From Clostridia bacterium (lineage in GTDB: Bacteria; Bacillota; Clostridia; Oscillospirales; Acutalibacteraceae), in contig JAFOXT010000036.1 of NCBI GenBank assembly GCA_017425745.1, positions 1 through 9,822 of the forward strand: a stretch of DNA of 9,822 bases, in the 5' to 3' direction. The stretch's first letter is position 1. Every line of letters starts with the position of its first letter. Below the pieces are notes generated by a model. It was not told where the DNA came from. It worked only from the letters and a program-made list of their open reading frames with translations, and did not search any database. The translations under genes were made by a program, and so were the position numbers. This document shows positions 1-6,417 of the stretch, in pieces.

Positions 1-1508
1 CCAAGCTTTTCAACCTGATCCTCTGTGGGATACATACGGCTGATTACGTCACTCTTTGTAAAGTCAAAGTCGCCCTCATAGTGGAATTGTCTTGTATCAT
101 CAAGCTTAAGAGCAGCCTGCTTCATTCTCATAAAGTTGCTGCCGTCACCTGCTTCATTACCAAGGCTCCACATGAAAACACAAGGATGGTTACGGTCACG
201 AAGAACCATTCTTTCCATACGGTCAACAACAGCCTTTGTCCACATAGGATTGTCACCGGGAACGTTCTTTCTTCTTACGCCGTGGGTTTCAAGGTCGCAT
301 TCGTCCATTACATAGAAGCCGTATTCGTCGCAAAGGTCGTAGAAACGAGGATCATTGGGGTAATGGCTTGTACGGATTGAGTTGATATTATTCTGCTTCA
401 TAATATTGAAGTCCTGAATATATCTTTCGTCGGGCACGGCCCAACCGAAGTCGGGGTCAAAGTCGTGACGGTTAACACCTCTGATAAGAAGAGGCTTGCC
501 GTTGATAAGAATTTTTTCGCCAACAATTTCTGTCTGTCTGAAGCCCATACGGATAGCCTTGTAGGTAACCTTTCCGTCACATTCAAGCTTAATGAGAAGA
601 GTGTAAAGGTTCGGGAATTCAGTTGACCAGAGAAGGGGCTTTAAAACAAGCTTTTTAAAGGTAATTCTGTTTGTTCCGCTGATTGTGATAATCTCTGTGT
701 TGCCGATAATTAAGGGATCGCCGTCAGTTACAAGAGAAGCTTCAATTTTAACGTTCTTTGCACCGTCGGTGTAATCCTGAATAAGAAGGTCGAGAGTAAG
801 GTCAGCGTCTGTGTAATTGTTTACAAGGTTTGTTCTTACGAAAAAGTCGCGTACAGTTGTTTTGGGTTCACTGTAAAGATAAACCTCACGGTAAATACCG
901 CAGAGCCACCACATATCCTGGTCTTCAAGGTATGTGCCGTCTGTGTAACGGAAAACTTCAGCAGCAAGAGTGTTTTTGCCGGGCTGAATGAATGATGTGA
1001 TGTTGAACTCGTGGGGCGTGAATGAGCCCTGTGAATAGCCGACATACTGTCCGTTTACAAAAACGCGAAGACCTGCCTTTGCAGCACCGAAGTGAAGGAA
1101 GATTTCTCTGCCGTCCCAGTTTTCGGGAACTTCAAAGTAGGTTCTGTGCATAGCAACTTCCTGACCCTTGATATCAATTGAAGGAATCTTTGCCTTGTCA
1201 ACGCTGATGCAGTTGGGGAATGAGTTTGCATAGTACCAGGGCTTTGTGTAGTCCTTCTGGAACTGCCACACACCGGGAATCTGAATATCTTCCCAGGTTG
1301 AATCGTCATAGTCCTTTTCTCTGTACCTTTCAGGCATTTCAACAACGCCCTTAAGCCAGCTGAATTTCCAGGTCCCGTTAAGTGAAAGCTTATAGGGAGA
1401 ATCTTTTCTTTTTGCGGCGTTGTCAGCCTTGTCGTAACAAAGAGCAAGCACGTGACCGTCTTCTTTGTTTTCTTTGATTATTTCGGGGTTTTCCCAAATA
1501 TACTTCAT
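1..1508 (-). CDS. lacZ: LacZ-type GH2 beta-galactosidase (N-terminal part, runs off left edge)
   Basis: Reading the minus strand from the ATG at 1508 gives 502 uninterrupted codons to the window edge, about half of a usual LacZ (around 1000 residues). It starts MKYIWENPEI and is preceded by a GAAAGGA ribosome site. Visible layout: sugar-binding jelly-roll (about 40-220, with the LacZ-like stretch DGTYLEDQDMW near 190-200), an Ig-like domain (about 220-325), then the TIM barrel. Barrel motifs are NRHDFDP (346-352), RTSHYP (379-384), ETHG (407-410) and WSLGNEAGDG, in which E452 is the expected acid/base. The nucleophile region lies beyond the edge. By family it hydrolyses terminal beta-galactosides such as lactose or galacto-oligosaccharides. 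There is no signal peptide, so it is probably cytoplasmic. It is divergent from the GH30-araD operon and has its own strong promoter. Family assignment is secure; exact substrate is not. Confidence 0.95.
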   Translation of the reverse strand, partial: MKYIWENPEIIKENKEDGHVLALCYDKADNAAKRKDSPYKLSLNGTWKFSWLKGVVEMPERYREKDYDDSTWEDIQIPGVWQFQKDYTKPWYYANSFPNCISVDKAKIPSIDIKGQEVAMHRTYFEVPENWDGREIFLHFGAAKAGLRVFVNGQYVGYSQGSFTPHEFNITSFIQPGKNTLAAEVFRYTDGTYLEDQDMWWLCGIYREVYLYSEPKTTVRDFFVRTNLVNNYTDADLTLDLLIQDYTDGAKNVKIEASLVTDGDPLIIGNTEIITISGTNRITFKKLVLKPLLWSTEFPNLYTLLIKLECDGKVTYKAIRMGFRQTEIVGEKILINGKPLLIRGVNRHDFDPDFGWAVPDERYIQDFNIMKQNNINSIRTSHYPNDPRFYDLCDEYGFYVMDECDLETHGVRRKNVPGDNPMWTKAVVDRMERMVLRDRNHPCVFMWSLGNEAGDGSNFMRMKQAALKLDDTRQFHYEGDFDFTKSDVISRMYPTEDQVEKL

Positions 1509-1546
1509 ACTTTTTTCCTTTCTTAATAAAATATTATTTACCATTC

Positions 1547-1564
1547 TATATTGTACTAAATATA
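1547..1564. promoter_or_regulatory. Possible operator: AT-rich inverted repeat over the lacZ -10
   Basis: TATATT (1547-1552) and AATATA (1559-1564) are inverted repeats around GTACTA and cover the -10 box of the lacZ-type promoter. The position would suit a repressor. The sequence is all A/T in its arms and could arise by chance in this AT-rich gap; no known operator family is matched. Confidence 0.2.
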
Positions 1565-1579
1565 AAGCACCTTTGTCAA
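1550..1579 (-). promoter_or_regulatory. Sigma-A-like promoter of the lacZ-type gene
   Basis: On the minus strand TTGACA (1579-1574) is followed after 18 bp by TACAAT (1555-1550). This is a perfect -35 and a five-of-six -10. Predicted transcription would start near 1543, giving a leader of about 35 nt that contains the GAAAGGA ribosome site before the ATG at 1508. It is seen by inspection only and was not scored by a program. Confidence 0.7.
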
Positions 1580-1613
1580 TATTTATGTATGCTAAAATAA
1601 ATAATAATGAAAC

Positions 1614-1658
1614 TATAATTCTTTTTAATAATTTTAAACAGTGAAACAGATGTATAAT
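1614..1658 (+). promoter_or_regulatory. Candidate promoter region for the GH30-araD operon
   Basis: Two perfect TATAAT boxes face the GH30 gene, at 1614-1619 and 1653-1658. Neither has a convincing TTGACA-like box at 16-18 bp upstream. The first would give a leader of about 60 nt, the second a very short one ending just before the ribosome site. A TG-extended TAAAAT at 1590-1598 is a third option. One of them probably serves the operon, but which one cannot be decided by eye. Confidence 0.35.
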
Positions 1659-1685
1659 AAGAATAATATGAAAGAGGTGTTAAAT

Positions 1686-3119
1686 ATGAAGAAGGTAACA
1701 CACAAAAATTTCAGTACAACAAATAACGGCATTTTCGAAGGCTTCGGAACAAGCATCTGTTGGTGGGGACACCGTGTCGGATACAGCGACGAGCTGGCAC
1801 AGAAATCGGCAAAGCTTTTCTTTTCAGAAGACGGTCTTGGTCTTAATATAATGCGCTACAATATCGGCGGCGGTGACGACCCGACTCATAACCATATAAA
1901 GCGTTCAGACTCTGCAATTCCCGGTTATATTGACTATAACAAGGAAACAGGAGAAAAGGTGTGGAATTATGAGGCCGACAGAAATCAGCTGAATGTTCTT
2001 GAGCACTGCTATAAAGCAGCGGGAAAGGATGCCTGGGTTGAGGTTTTTTCAAATTCACCTCCGTATTTTATGACAGTCAGTGGTTGTTCCTCAGGCGGAA
2101 AATGTGCTACAGATAACAACCTCAAGGAAGAATGTGTTACAGAGTTTGCTGAATACCTTGCACAGGTTTCAGAATATATAGAAACTGAAAAAGGTATCAG
2201 AATCAGAAGTGTAGCACCGATGAATGAGCCTAATACAAATTACTGGTCTATGAATTCTCCAAAACAGGAGGGATGTCATATTGACCCCGGAAAAAGACAG
2301 TCAGATGTGATTGTTGAAACAAGAAAAGCCTTTGACAAAAAAGGCCTTTCCCATATAATTGTGGCAGGGTCTGATGAAACCTCCACAAGCAGACAGGTTA
2401 CGGCATATAAAAAATATACCGATGAAGCTAAAAAGGCTCTCGGCAGAATCAGCACCCATACCTATATGGTGCACAGAATGAAAACTCTTTCCGACCTGAG
2501 AAAGAAGGAGGGCTTTAATCTGTGGCAGAGCGAAACCGATTGGTCAGGTACTGCAGGCGAAAATGCAGGGGATATGGCGAGTGCTTTGTGGTTTGCTAAA
2601 AAAATAATCAAGGATATTAACGGGCTTTCACCATCAGCGTGGATAATGTGGCTTACAATTGACCTTCACAGAAGCAAGAACGGTTATGGCGGCAACCCCG
2701 ATTGGGGCGATTATGATGAATCAAAGGGCTTCTGGGGACTTACCTGCTGTGACCACGACAAACAGGAAATTATACTTACCCAGAAGTATTACGCCTGCGG
2801 TCAGTTCAGCCGTTACATAAGACCGGGAATGACCCTTATACACATTGATAAGGAAACCCTCGGTGCCTATGACAAGGAAAACAAAAAGGTGGTAATTGTT
2901 GCGGTTAATACCAAGGGCAAAAACAAAAAAGCCGAGTTTGATTTAAGCGACTTTACAAAAGTCGGCAGCAAGGCTGATGTTATTGTAACCTCAGGCAATA
3001 CAGAGGGCGGCAAAAAATGGCACAAGGAAAACAGTGCTCAGACAGAAGGAAAAATTCTTAAAACTGTACTTGAGCCCAACAGTGTAACAACATTCATAAT
3101 TGAAAATACATCAATCTGA
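1686..3119 (+). CDS. GH30 family glycosidase, endo-beta-1,6-galactanase-like
   Basis: 477 residues. The start at 1686 is chosen because AGAGGTG (1673-1679) sits 6 nt before it; the in-frame GTG at 1641 has no ribosome site and would add an atypical Asn/Lys-rich tail. The early motif EGFGTSICWWGHR (18-30) is typical of GH30. The TIM barrel carries APMNEP with E181 as the expected acid/base and LWQSETDWSG with E283 as the expected nucleophile. Residues from about 380 to 477 form the beta-sandwich usual at the end of GH30. The FGTSxCWW opening resembles GH30 members acting on beta-1,6-galactan, but other GH30 activities (beta-glucosidase, beta-fucosidase, xylanase) are not excluded. There is no signal peptide, so it is likely cytoplasmic and acts on imported oligosaccharides. 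It is 14 bp upstream of araD, which suggests that galactan and arabinose use are linked. Confidence 0.85.
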   Translation: MKKVTHKNFSTTNNGIFEGFGTSICWWGHRVGYSDELAQKSAKLFFSEDGLGLNIMRYNIGGGDDPTHNHIKRSDSAIPGYIDYNKETGEKVWNYEADRNQLNVLEHCYKAAGKDAWVEVFSNSPPYFMTVSGCSSGGKCATDNNLKEECVTEFAEYLAQVSEYIETEKGIRIRSVAPMNEPNTNYWSMNSPKQEGCHIDPGKRQSDVIVETRKAFDKKGLSHIIVAGSDETSTSRQVTAYKKYTDEAKKALGRISTHTYMVHRMKTLSDLRKKEGFNLWQSETDWSGTAGENAGDMASALWFAKKIIKDINGLSPSAWIMWLTIDLHRSKNGYGGNPDWGDYDESKGFWGLTCCDHDKQEIILTQKYYACGQFSRYIRPGMTLIHIDKETLGAYDKENKKVVIVAVNTKGKNKKAEFDLSDFTKVGSKADVIVTSGNTEGGKKWHKENSAQTEGKILKTVLEPNSVTTFIIENTSI

Positions 3120-3133
3120 AAGGAAAAATAAAA

Positions 3134-3823
3134 ATGTTAGAACAGCTTAAAGAAAAAGTATTAAAAGCAAATCTTGACCTTCCCAAATACGGCCTTGTCA
3201 CTTTTACATGGGGTAACGTAAGTGAAATTGACAGAGAAAGCGGTCTTATCGTTATAAAGCCCAGTGGCGTTGAATATGACGAAATGAAAGCGGAACATAT
3301 GGTGGTTGTTGACCTTGAAGGCAACGTAGTTGAGGGTAATCTCAGACCTTCATCAGACACACCGACACATATTGAGCTTTACAAGGCTTTCCCTGAAATC
3401 GGCGGTGTAATTCACACACATTCAACATGGGCAACCTCATGGGCGCAGTCAGGCAGAAGCATTCCCGCATACGGCACAACACATGCTGACTATTTCTACG
3501 GTCCCATTCCCACAACAAGACAGCTTACAGAAGCTGAGGTAGAAGAAGCTTATGAAAAAAATACAGGCACAGTTATTATAGAGGCCTTTGAGGGTAAAGA
3601 CCCGAAGGCAGTACCCGGTGTTGTTGTAAGAGGCCACGGACCTTTTGCCTGGGGTAAGGACGCAAAAGAGGCTGTGCACAACGCAGTTGTAATGGAAAGA
3701 TCTGCTGAAATGGCGCTTAAAACAGAGCTTCTTAATCCTGAAGCAAAGCCTATAGAGCAGTATCTTCTTGATAAGCACTATATGCGCAAGCACGGCCCTA
3801 ATGCCTATTACGGTCAGAAGTAA
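3134..3823 (+). CDS. araD: L-ribulose-5-phosphate 4-epimerase
   Basis: 229 residues, nearly the same length as E. coli AraD (231) and similar along its whole length from memory. It converts L-ribulose-5-phosphate to D-xylulose-5-phosphate, the last step that brings L-arabinose into the pentose phosphate pathway. Visible class II aldolase motifs: TWGNVS (25-30), KPSGV (42-46), SSDTPTH (73-79), the zinc pair H94 and H96 in HTHS, HADYFYG (117-123, D119), and H168 in RGHGPFAWGK. The C-terminal LLDKHYMRKHG and YYGQ keep the tyrosine (Y226) corresponding to the catalytic Tyr of E. coli AraD. An AAAGGA ribosome site overlaps the end of the GH30 gene. No araA or araB is in the window. The same fold includes sugar-phosphate aldolases such as FucA, but the motif match favours AraD. 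Confidence 0.95.
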   Translation: MLEQLKEKVLKANLDLPKYGLVTFTWGNVSEIDRESGLIVIKPSGVEYDEMKAEHMVVVDLEGNVVEGNLRPSSDTPTHIELYKAFPEIGGVIHTHSTWATSWAQSGRSIPAYGTTHADYFYGPIPTTRQLTEAEVEEAYEKNTGTVIIEAFEGKDPKAVPGVVVRGHGPFAWGKDAKEAVHNAVVMERSAEMALKTELLNPEAKPIEQYLLDKHYMRKHGPNAYYGQK

Positions 3824-3832
3824 ATAAAAAAT

Positions 3833-3866
3833 AAAACGCTCAGGACGTCAGATTCTGAGCGTTTTT
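3833..3866 (+). terminator. Rho-independent terminator of the GH30-araD operon
   Basis: An 11-bp stem pairs AAAACGCTCAG (3833-3843) with CTGAGCGTTTT (3855-3865), with an 11-nt loop and a run of five T at the end. It begins 9 bp after the araD stop codon. The A-run on the other side makes it plausible in both directions. Confidence 0.85.
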
Positions 3867-3893
3867 GTCTTCAAAGGTTGGTTGCGGTGCTGA

Positions 3894-4108
3894 GGTGTGA
3901 CAGCTTTCTTCTTTCAGCAAAGAGGTAACGGGCAAGGGGCGCCGATTACAGAATGAAATCATTCTGTGTCCCGATAAAACATTTTGTGCCTTGTGTGGGG
4001 CACAAAATGTTTTATCGGGCTGCACAAGCCTTTTGAGTGAAAAGGCTTGTGCTATCGGCGCCCGTCTCTTCCCTCAAGCGCTTTTTGAAAAATAAAGGCT
4101 GTCACGCC
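3894..4108. repeat. Cloverleaf palindromic element with terminal inverted repeats (MITE-like or structured RNA)
   Basis: Ends: GGTGTGACAGC (3894-3904) pairs with GCTGTCACGCC (4098-4108), 11 bp with one G-T wobble. The similarity continues inward with gaps (TTT..TT..TTCA tracts, AAGAG, ACGGGC). Core stem: GGGCGCCGAT (3937-3946) with ATCGGCGCCC (4054-4063), 10 bp perfect. Inside it are three perfect hairpins with almost no bases between them: 8 bp at 3948-3967 (loop AAAT), 21 bp at 3970-4019 (loop 3991-3998), and 13 bp at 4022-4052 (loop GAGTG). This makes a four-way junction with only 1-2 unpaired bases between arms. No T-tract follows, so it is not a plain terminator, and it contains no transposase. 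It lies between a terminator and the next promoter, as dispersed repeats often do. Confidence 0.75.
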
Positions 4109-4144
4109 CGTGGTGCAGATGAAACACTGAAGTATTATCATCAG

Positions 4145-4160
4145 AAATTAACTGTAATTT
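4145..4160. promoter_or_regulatory. Possible operator just upstream of the nanA -35
   Basis: AAATTA (4145-4150) and TAATTT (4155-4160) form an inverted repeat around ACTG and end one base before the -35 box. The position suits an activator or repressor site. The arms are short and AT-rich, so chance is a real alternative, and no known regulator is matched. Confidence 0.2.
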
Positions 4161-4161
4161 A

Positions 4162-4190
4162 TAGACACAGAGAAAAATATGTGGTAAAAT
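4162..4190 (+). promoter_or_regulatory. Promoter of the nanA-epimerase operon
   Basis: TAGACA (4162-4167), 17 bp spacer, TAAAAT (4185-4190) with a TG extension at 4182-4183. Transcription would start near 4197, leaving a leader of about 36 nt with AAGGAG (4218-4223) 9 nt before the ATG at 4233. This gives the operon its own promoter downstream of the palindromic element. Confidence 0.65.
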
Positions 4191-4232
4191 CTATCTGTTA
4201 TACTAAATCCAATAAAAAAGGAGTTTTTTACA

Positions 4233-5153
4233 ATGAGAAATCTTGAAAAATACCATGGCGTTATTCCTGCTTTTTATGCTTGCTACAATGATGACGGTTC
4301 AGTAAGCGCAGAAAGAACAAAGGCTTTTGCTACATACCTTCTTGAAAAGGGCGTAAAGGGTCTTTATGTTTGCGGCTCATCAGGCGAATGCATTTATCAG
4401 AGCAAGGAAGAAAGAAAGCTTATCCTTGAAGCAGTTATGGAAGCAGTTGGCGACAAGATGACAATCATTGCTCACGTTGCTTGCAACAATACAGCAGATT
4501 CAATGGAGCTTGCTGCTCATGCTGAAAGCCTTGGCGTTGATGCAATTGCTTCAATTCCCACAATCTACTTCAGACTTCCCGAAGATGCAATTGCAAAGTA
4601 CTGGAACGATATTTCATCAGCAGCTCCCAACACAGACTTTGTAATTTACAATATTCCTCAGCTTGCAGGTGTAAGCCTCACTCTTCCTCTTTATAAGAAG
4701 ATGCTCGAAAATCCCAGAGTTGTAGGTGTTAAGAACTCATCAATGCCCACTCAGGATATCCAGACCTTCAAGATGATCGGCGGCGACGATGTTGTAATCT
4801 TCAACGGTCCCGACGAACAGTTCATCGCAGGCCGTACAATCGGCGCAGAAGGCGGAATCGGCGGCACATACGGTGTTATGCCCGAGCTTTTCCTTAAGCT
4901 TGACGAGCTCCTTAAGAAGGGCGATATCAAAACAGCAAACGCACTTCAGCACAAGGTTAACGCAATTATCTATGCTATGTGTGACTGTGGCTGCAATATG
5001 TACGCAGCAGCAAAGGAAGTTCTTCGTCTTCAGGGTATCGACATCGGTTCAGTAAGAGCTCCTCTTATGCCTCTTACAGAAGACGGCAAGCCCAAGGCTG
5101 CAGCAGTTAAGAAGATGATTGACGAAGCAAAAGCTGAATTTTTAGGAGCATAA
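4233..5153 (+). CDS. nanA: N-acetylneuraminate lyase (DapA/NanA superfamily)
   Basis: 306 residues, normal for the family. The enzyme cleaves N-acetylneuraminate (sialic acid) to N-acetylmannosamine and pyruvate through a lysine Schiff base in the cytoplasm. A single TIM barrel is visible with GSSGE (48-52) for the pyruvate carboxylate, Y139 in VIYNIPQLAGV, and Schiff-base K167 in GVKNSS. The YNIPxLxGVxLT pattern, FNGPDEQF (190-197) and GAEGGIGGTY (204-213) resemble sialate lyases more than dihydrodipicolinate synthase. The start is fixed by AAGGAG 9 nt upstream. It has its own promoter and is followed after 2 bp by an N-acylglucosamine 2-epimerase, the next enzyme of one sialate route, which supports the call. 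Other aldolases of the superfamily remain possible for the exact substrate. Confidence 0.88.
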   Translation: MRNLEKYHGVIPAFYACYNDDGSVSAERTKAFATYLLEKGVKGLYVCGSSGECIYQSKEERKLILEAVMEAVGDKMTIIAHVACNNTADSMELAAHAESLGVDAIASIPTIYFRLPEDAIAKYWNDISSAAPNTDFVIYNIPQLAGVSLTLPLYKKMLENPRVVGVKNSSMPTQDIQTFKMIGGDDVVIFNGPDEQFIAGRTIGAEGGIGGTYGVMPELFLKLDELLKKGDIKTANALQHKVNAIIYAMCDCGCNMYAAAKEVLRLQGIDIGSVRAPLMPLTEDGKPKAAAVKKMIDEAKAEFLGA

Positions 5154-5155
5154 TT

Positions 5156-6355
5156 ATGAACAGAGAATATTTACTTGAGGCTCAGAAATGGGCTAAGGAG
5201 GAGCTTGAAATCTGTACAAATTTCTGGCTCAGGAACGGTATTGATAAGGAAAACGGCGGTGTTTATACCTGTCTTGACAAAGAGGGTAAAATCTACTCAA
5301 CCGACAAAAGCGTGTGGATGCAGGGTCGTTGCGGTTGGATTTTCGCTCACCTCTGCCACGTTTACGGCGTAAAGGAAGAATGGCTCCAGGCTTCAAAGTC
5401 ATGTCTTGACTTTATGGAAAAGTACTGCATTAACCGTGAATGCGGCGACAGGATGTACTTTACAGTTACTGCTGACGGCAAGCCTCTTCGTCAGAGAAGA
5501 TACTGCTTCTCTGAAGGCTTCTACTGTATCGCTAACGCTGAATATTACGGTGTAACAGGCGATAAGGAATGTCTTGAAAGAGCAAGAAAGGCTTATAAGC
5601 TTATCTATGAGCTTAACCACGGTGCAGCAGACCCCACAGGTCTTGGTGCAAAGACAATTCCCGAAACAAGAACAGGCAGAGCTCTCGGCAATCCTATGAT
5701 TTTCCTCAACACAACTGCAATTATGCGCAGAGTTGACCCCGAAAACAAGGAGCTCTACGACAGATACAGCAACGAATGCATTGAAGAAATTGTTAAGTAT
5801 CACTTCAAGCCCGAAATCGGCTGCACACTTGAAAGCGTTGGAATGGACGGCGAATTTATGTCAGATGTTTCAGCAGGCAGAGTTGTAAATCCCGGTCACG
5901 ATATCGAATGCAGCTGGTTCCTTATGGAAGAAGCTAACTATCAGAAGAATGAAGATATTCATAAAACAGCAAGAGAAATCTTCCGTATGGCATTTGACAA
6001 GGGTTGGGATAAGGAATACGGCGGTCTTCTTTACTTCTTCGACTGCCTTGGCAATCCTCCTGAAGCTTATGAGCACGATATGAAGCTCTGGTGGCCCCAC
6101 AACGAAATTGTAATCGCTTCTCTTATGGCTTACAGAGATACAAAGGAAGATTACTTCTTCGACTGCTTTGAAAAGACCTTTGAGTATGTAAAAACCTACT
6201 TCTCAGAGAGAACATACGGTGAATGGTACGGCTATCTCCGCCGTGACGGCAAGCCCACAGAGCCCGCTTGTAAGGGCAGCACCTTCAAGGGTCCCTTCCA
6301 TCTTCCCAGAATGCTCGTTATGATGGATAAACTTATCGGAGAAATCATAGACTGA
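5156..6355 (+). CDS. N-acylglucosamine 2-epimerase (AGE / renin-binding protein family)
   Basis: 399 residues, the usual length of AGE proteins, forming an alpha6/alpha6 barrel. Such enzymes interconvert N-acetylmannosamine and N-acetylglucosamine in the cytoplasm. Typical motifs are WMQGRCGWIFAHL (54-66), SEGFYCIANAEY (119-130), NPGHDIECSWFL (245-256) with H248, LWWPHNEIVIA (311-321) with H315 and E317, and KGPFHLPRML (378-387) with H382. H248 and H382 correspond to the two histidines known to be needed in this family. Only 2 bp separate it from nanA, and its AGGAG (5144-5148) lies inside the nanA 3' end, so translational coupling is likely. With nanA it would turn sialic acid into GlcNAc without the phosphorylated NanK/NanE route. 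Family relatives include mannose and cellobiose 2-epimerases, so context carries part of the call. Confidence 0.87.
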   Translation: MNREYLLEAQKWAKEELEICTNFWLRNGIDKENGGVYTCLDKEGKIYSTDKSVWMQGRCGWIFAHLCHVYGVKEEWLQASKSCLDFMEKYCINRECGDRMYFTVTADGKPLRQRRYCFSEGFYCIANAEYYGVTGDKECLERARKAYKLIYELNHGAADPTGLGAKTIPETRTGRALGNPMIFLNTTAIMRRVDPENKELYDRYSNECIEEIVKYHFKPEIGCTLESVGMDGEFMSDVSAGRVVNPGHDIECSWFLMEEANYQKNEDIHKTAREIFRMAFDKGWDKEYGGLLYFFDCLGNPPEAYEHDMKLWWPHNEIVIASLMAYRDTKEDYFFDCFEKTFEYVKTYFSERTYGEWYGYLRRDGKPTEPACKGSTFKGPFHLPRMLVMMDKLIGEIID

Positions 6356-6417
6356 TACTGAAAGTCGTAATAATTATTTGTTCGGCTCCCGTCATTTTAA
6401 AGTCTAAGAGGTATATT

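Larger units (their letters stand above)
3867..4232. other. Noncoding gap between araD terminator and nanA
   Basis: About 365 bp without a credible gene. The two open frames crossing it (3840-4025 minus, 4037-4246 plus) are low-complexity translations of palindromic DNA and lack good ribosome sites. The gap holds the palindromic element (3894-4108) and the nanA promoter (4162-4190). A near-match direct repeat, GGTGCTGA (3886-3893) and GGTGCAGA (4112-4119), flanks the element, but on the right it starts 3 bp beyond the inverted-repeat end, so it is only a weak hint of a target duplication. Confidence 0.8.

Noticed and set aside
81..1447. Several short frames on both strands at the left edge
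   Set aside because: All overlap the continuous LacZ-type reading frame on the minus strand, which has conserved motifs throughout.
1641..1685. GTG start extending the GH30 protein by 15 residues
   Set aside because: There is no ribosome site before the GTG, and the extra residues are Asn/Lys-rich, while AGAGGTG precedes the ATG at 1686 at a good distance.
3970..4019. Intrinsic terminator at the 21-bp hairpin
   Set aside because: The stem is followed by CTGCACAAG rather than a T run, and a proper terminator already exists at 3833-3866.
3840..4025. Minus-strand 61-residue open frame across the terminator and element
   Set aside because: It is a translation of palindromic DNA and the terminator stem, with no family resemblance and no good ribosome site.
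3948..4052. CRISPR array or tRNA
   Set aside because: The hairpin arms differ in sequence and length with no repeated units and spacers, and the arms are too long and perfectly paired for a tRNA; no anticodon or T-loop pattern is present.
4037..4246. Plus-strand 69-residue open frame ending inside nanA
   Set aside because: It starts within a hairpin arm, crosses the nanA promoter and overlaps the nanA start; composition is that of noncoding DNA.
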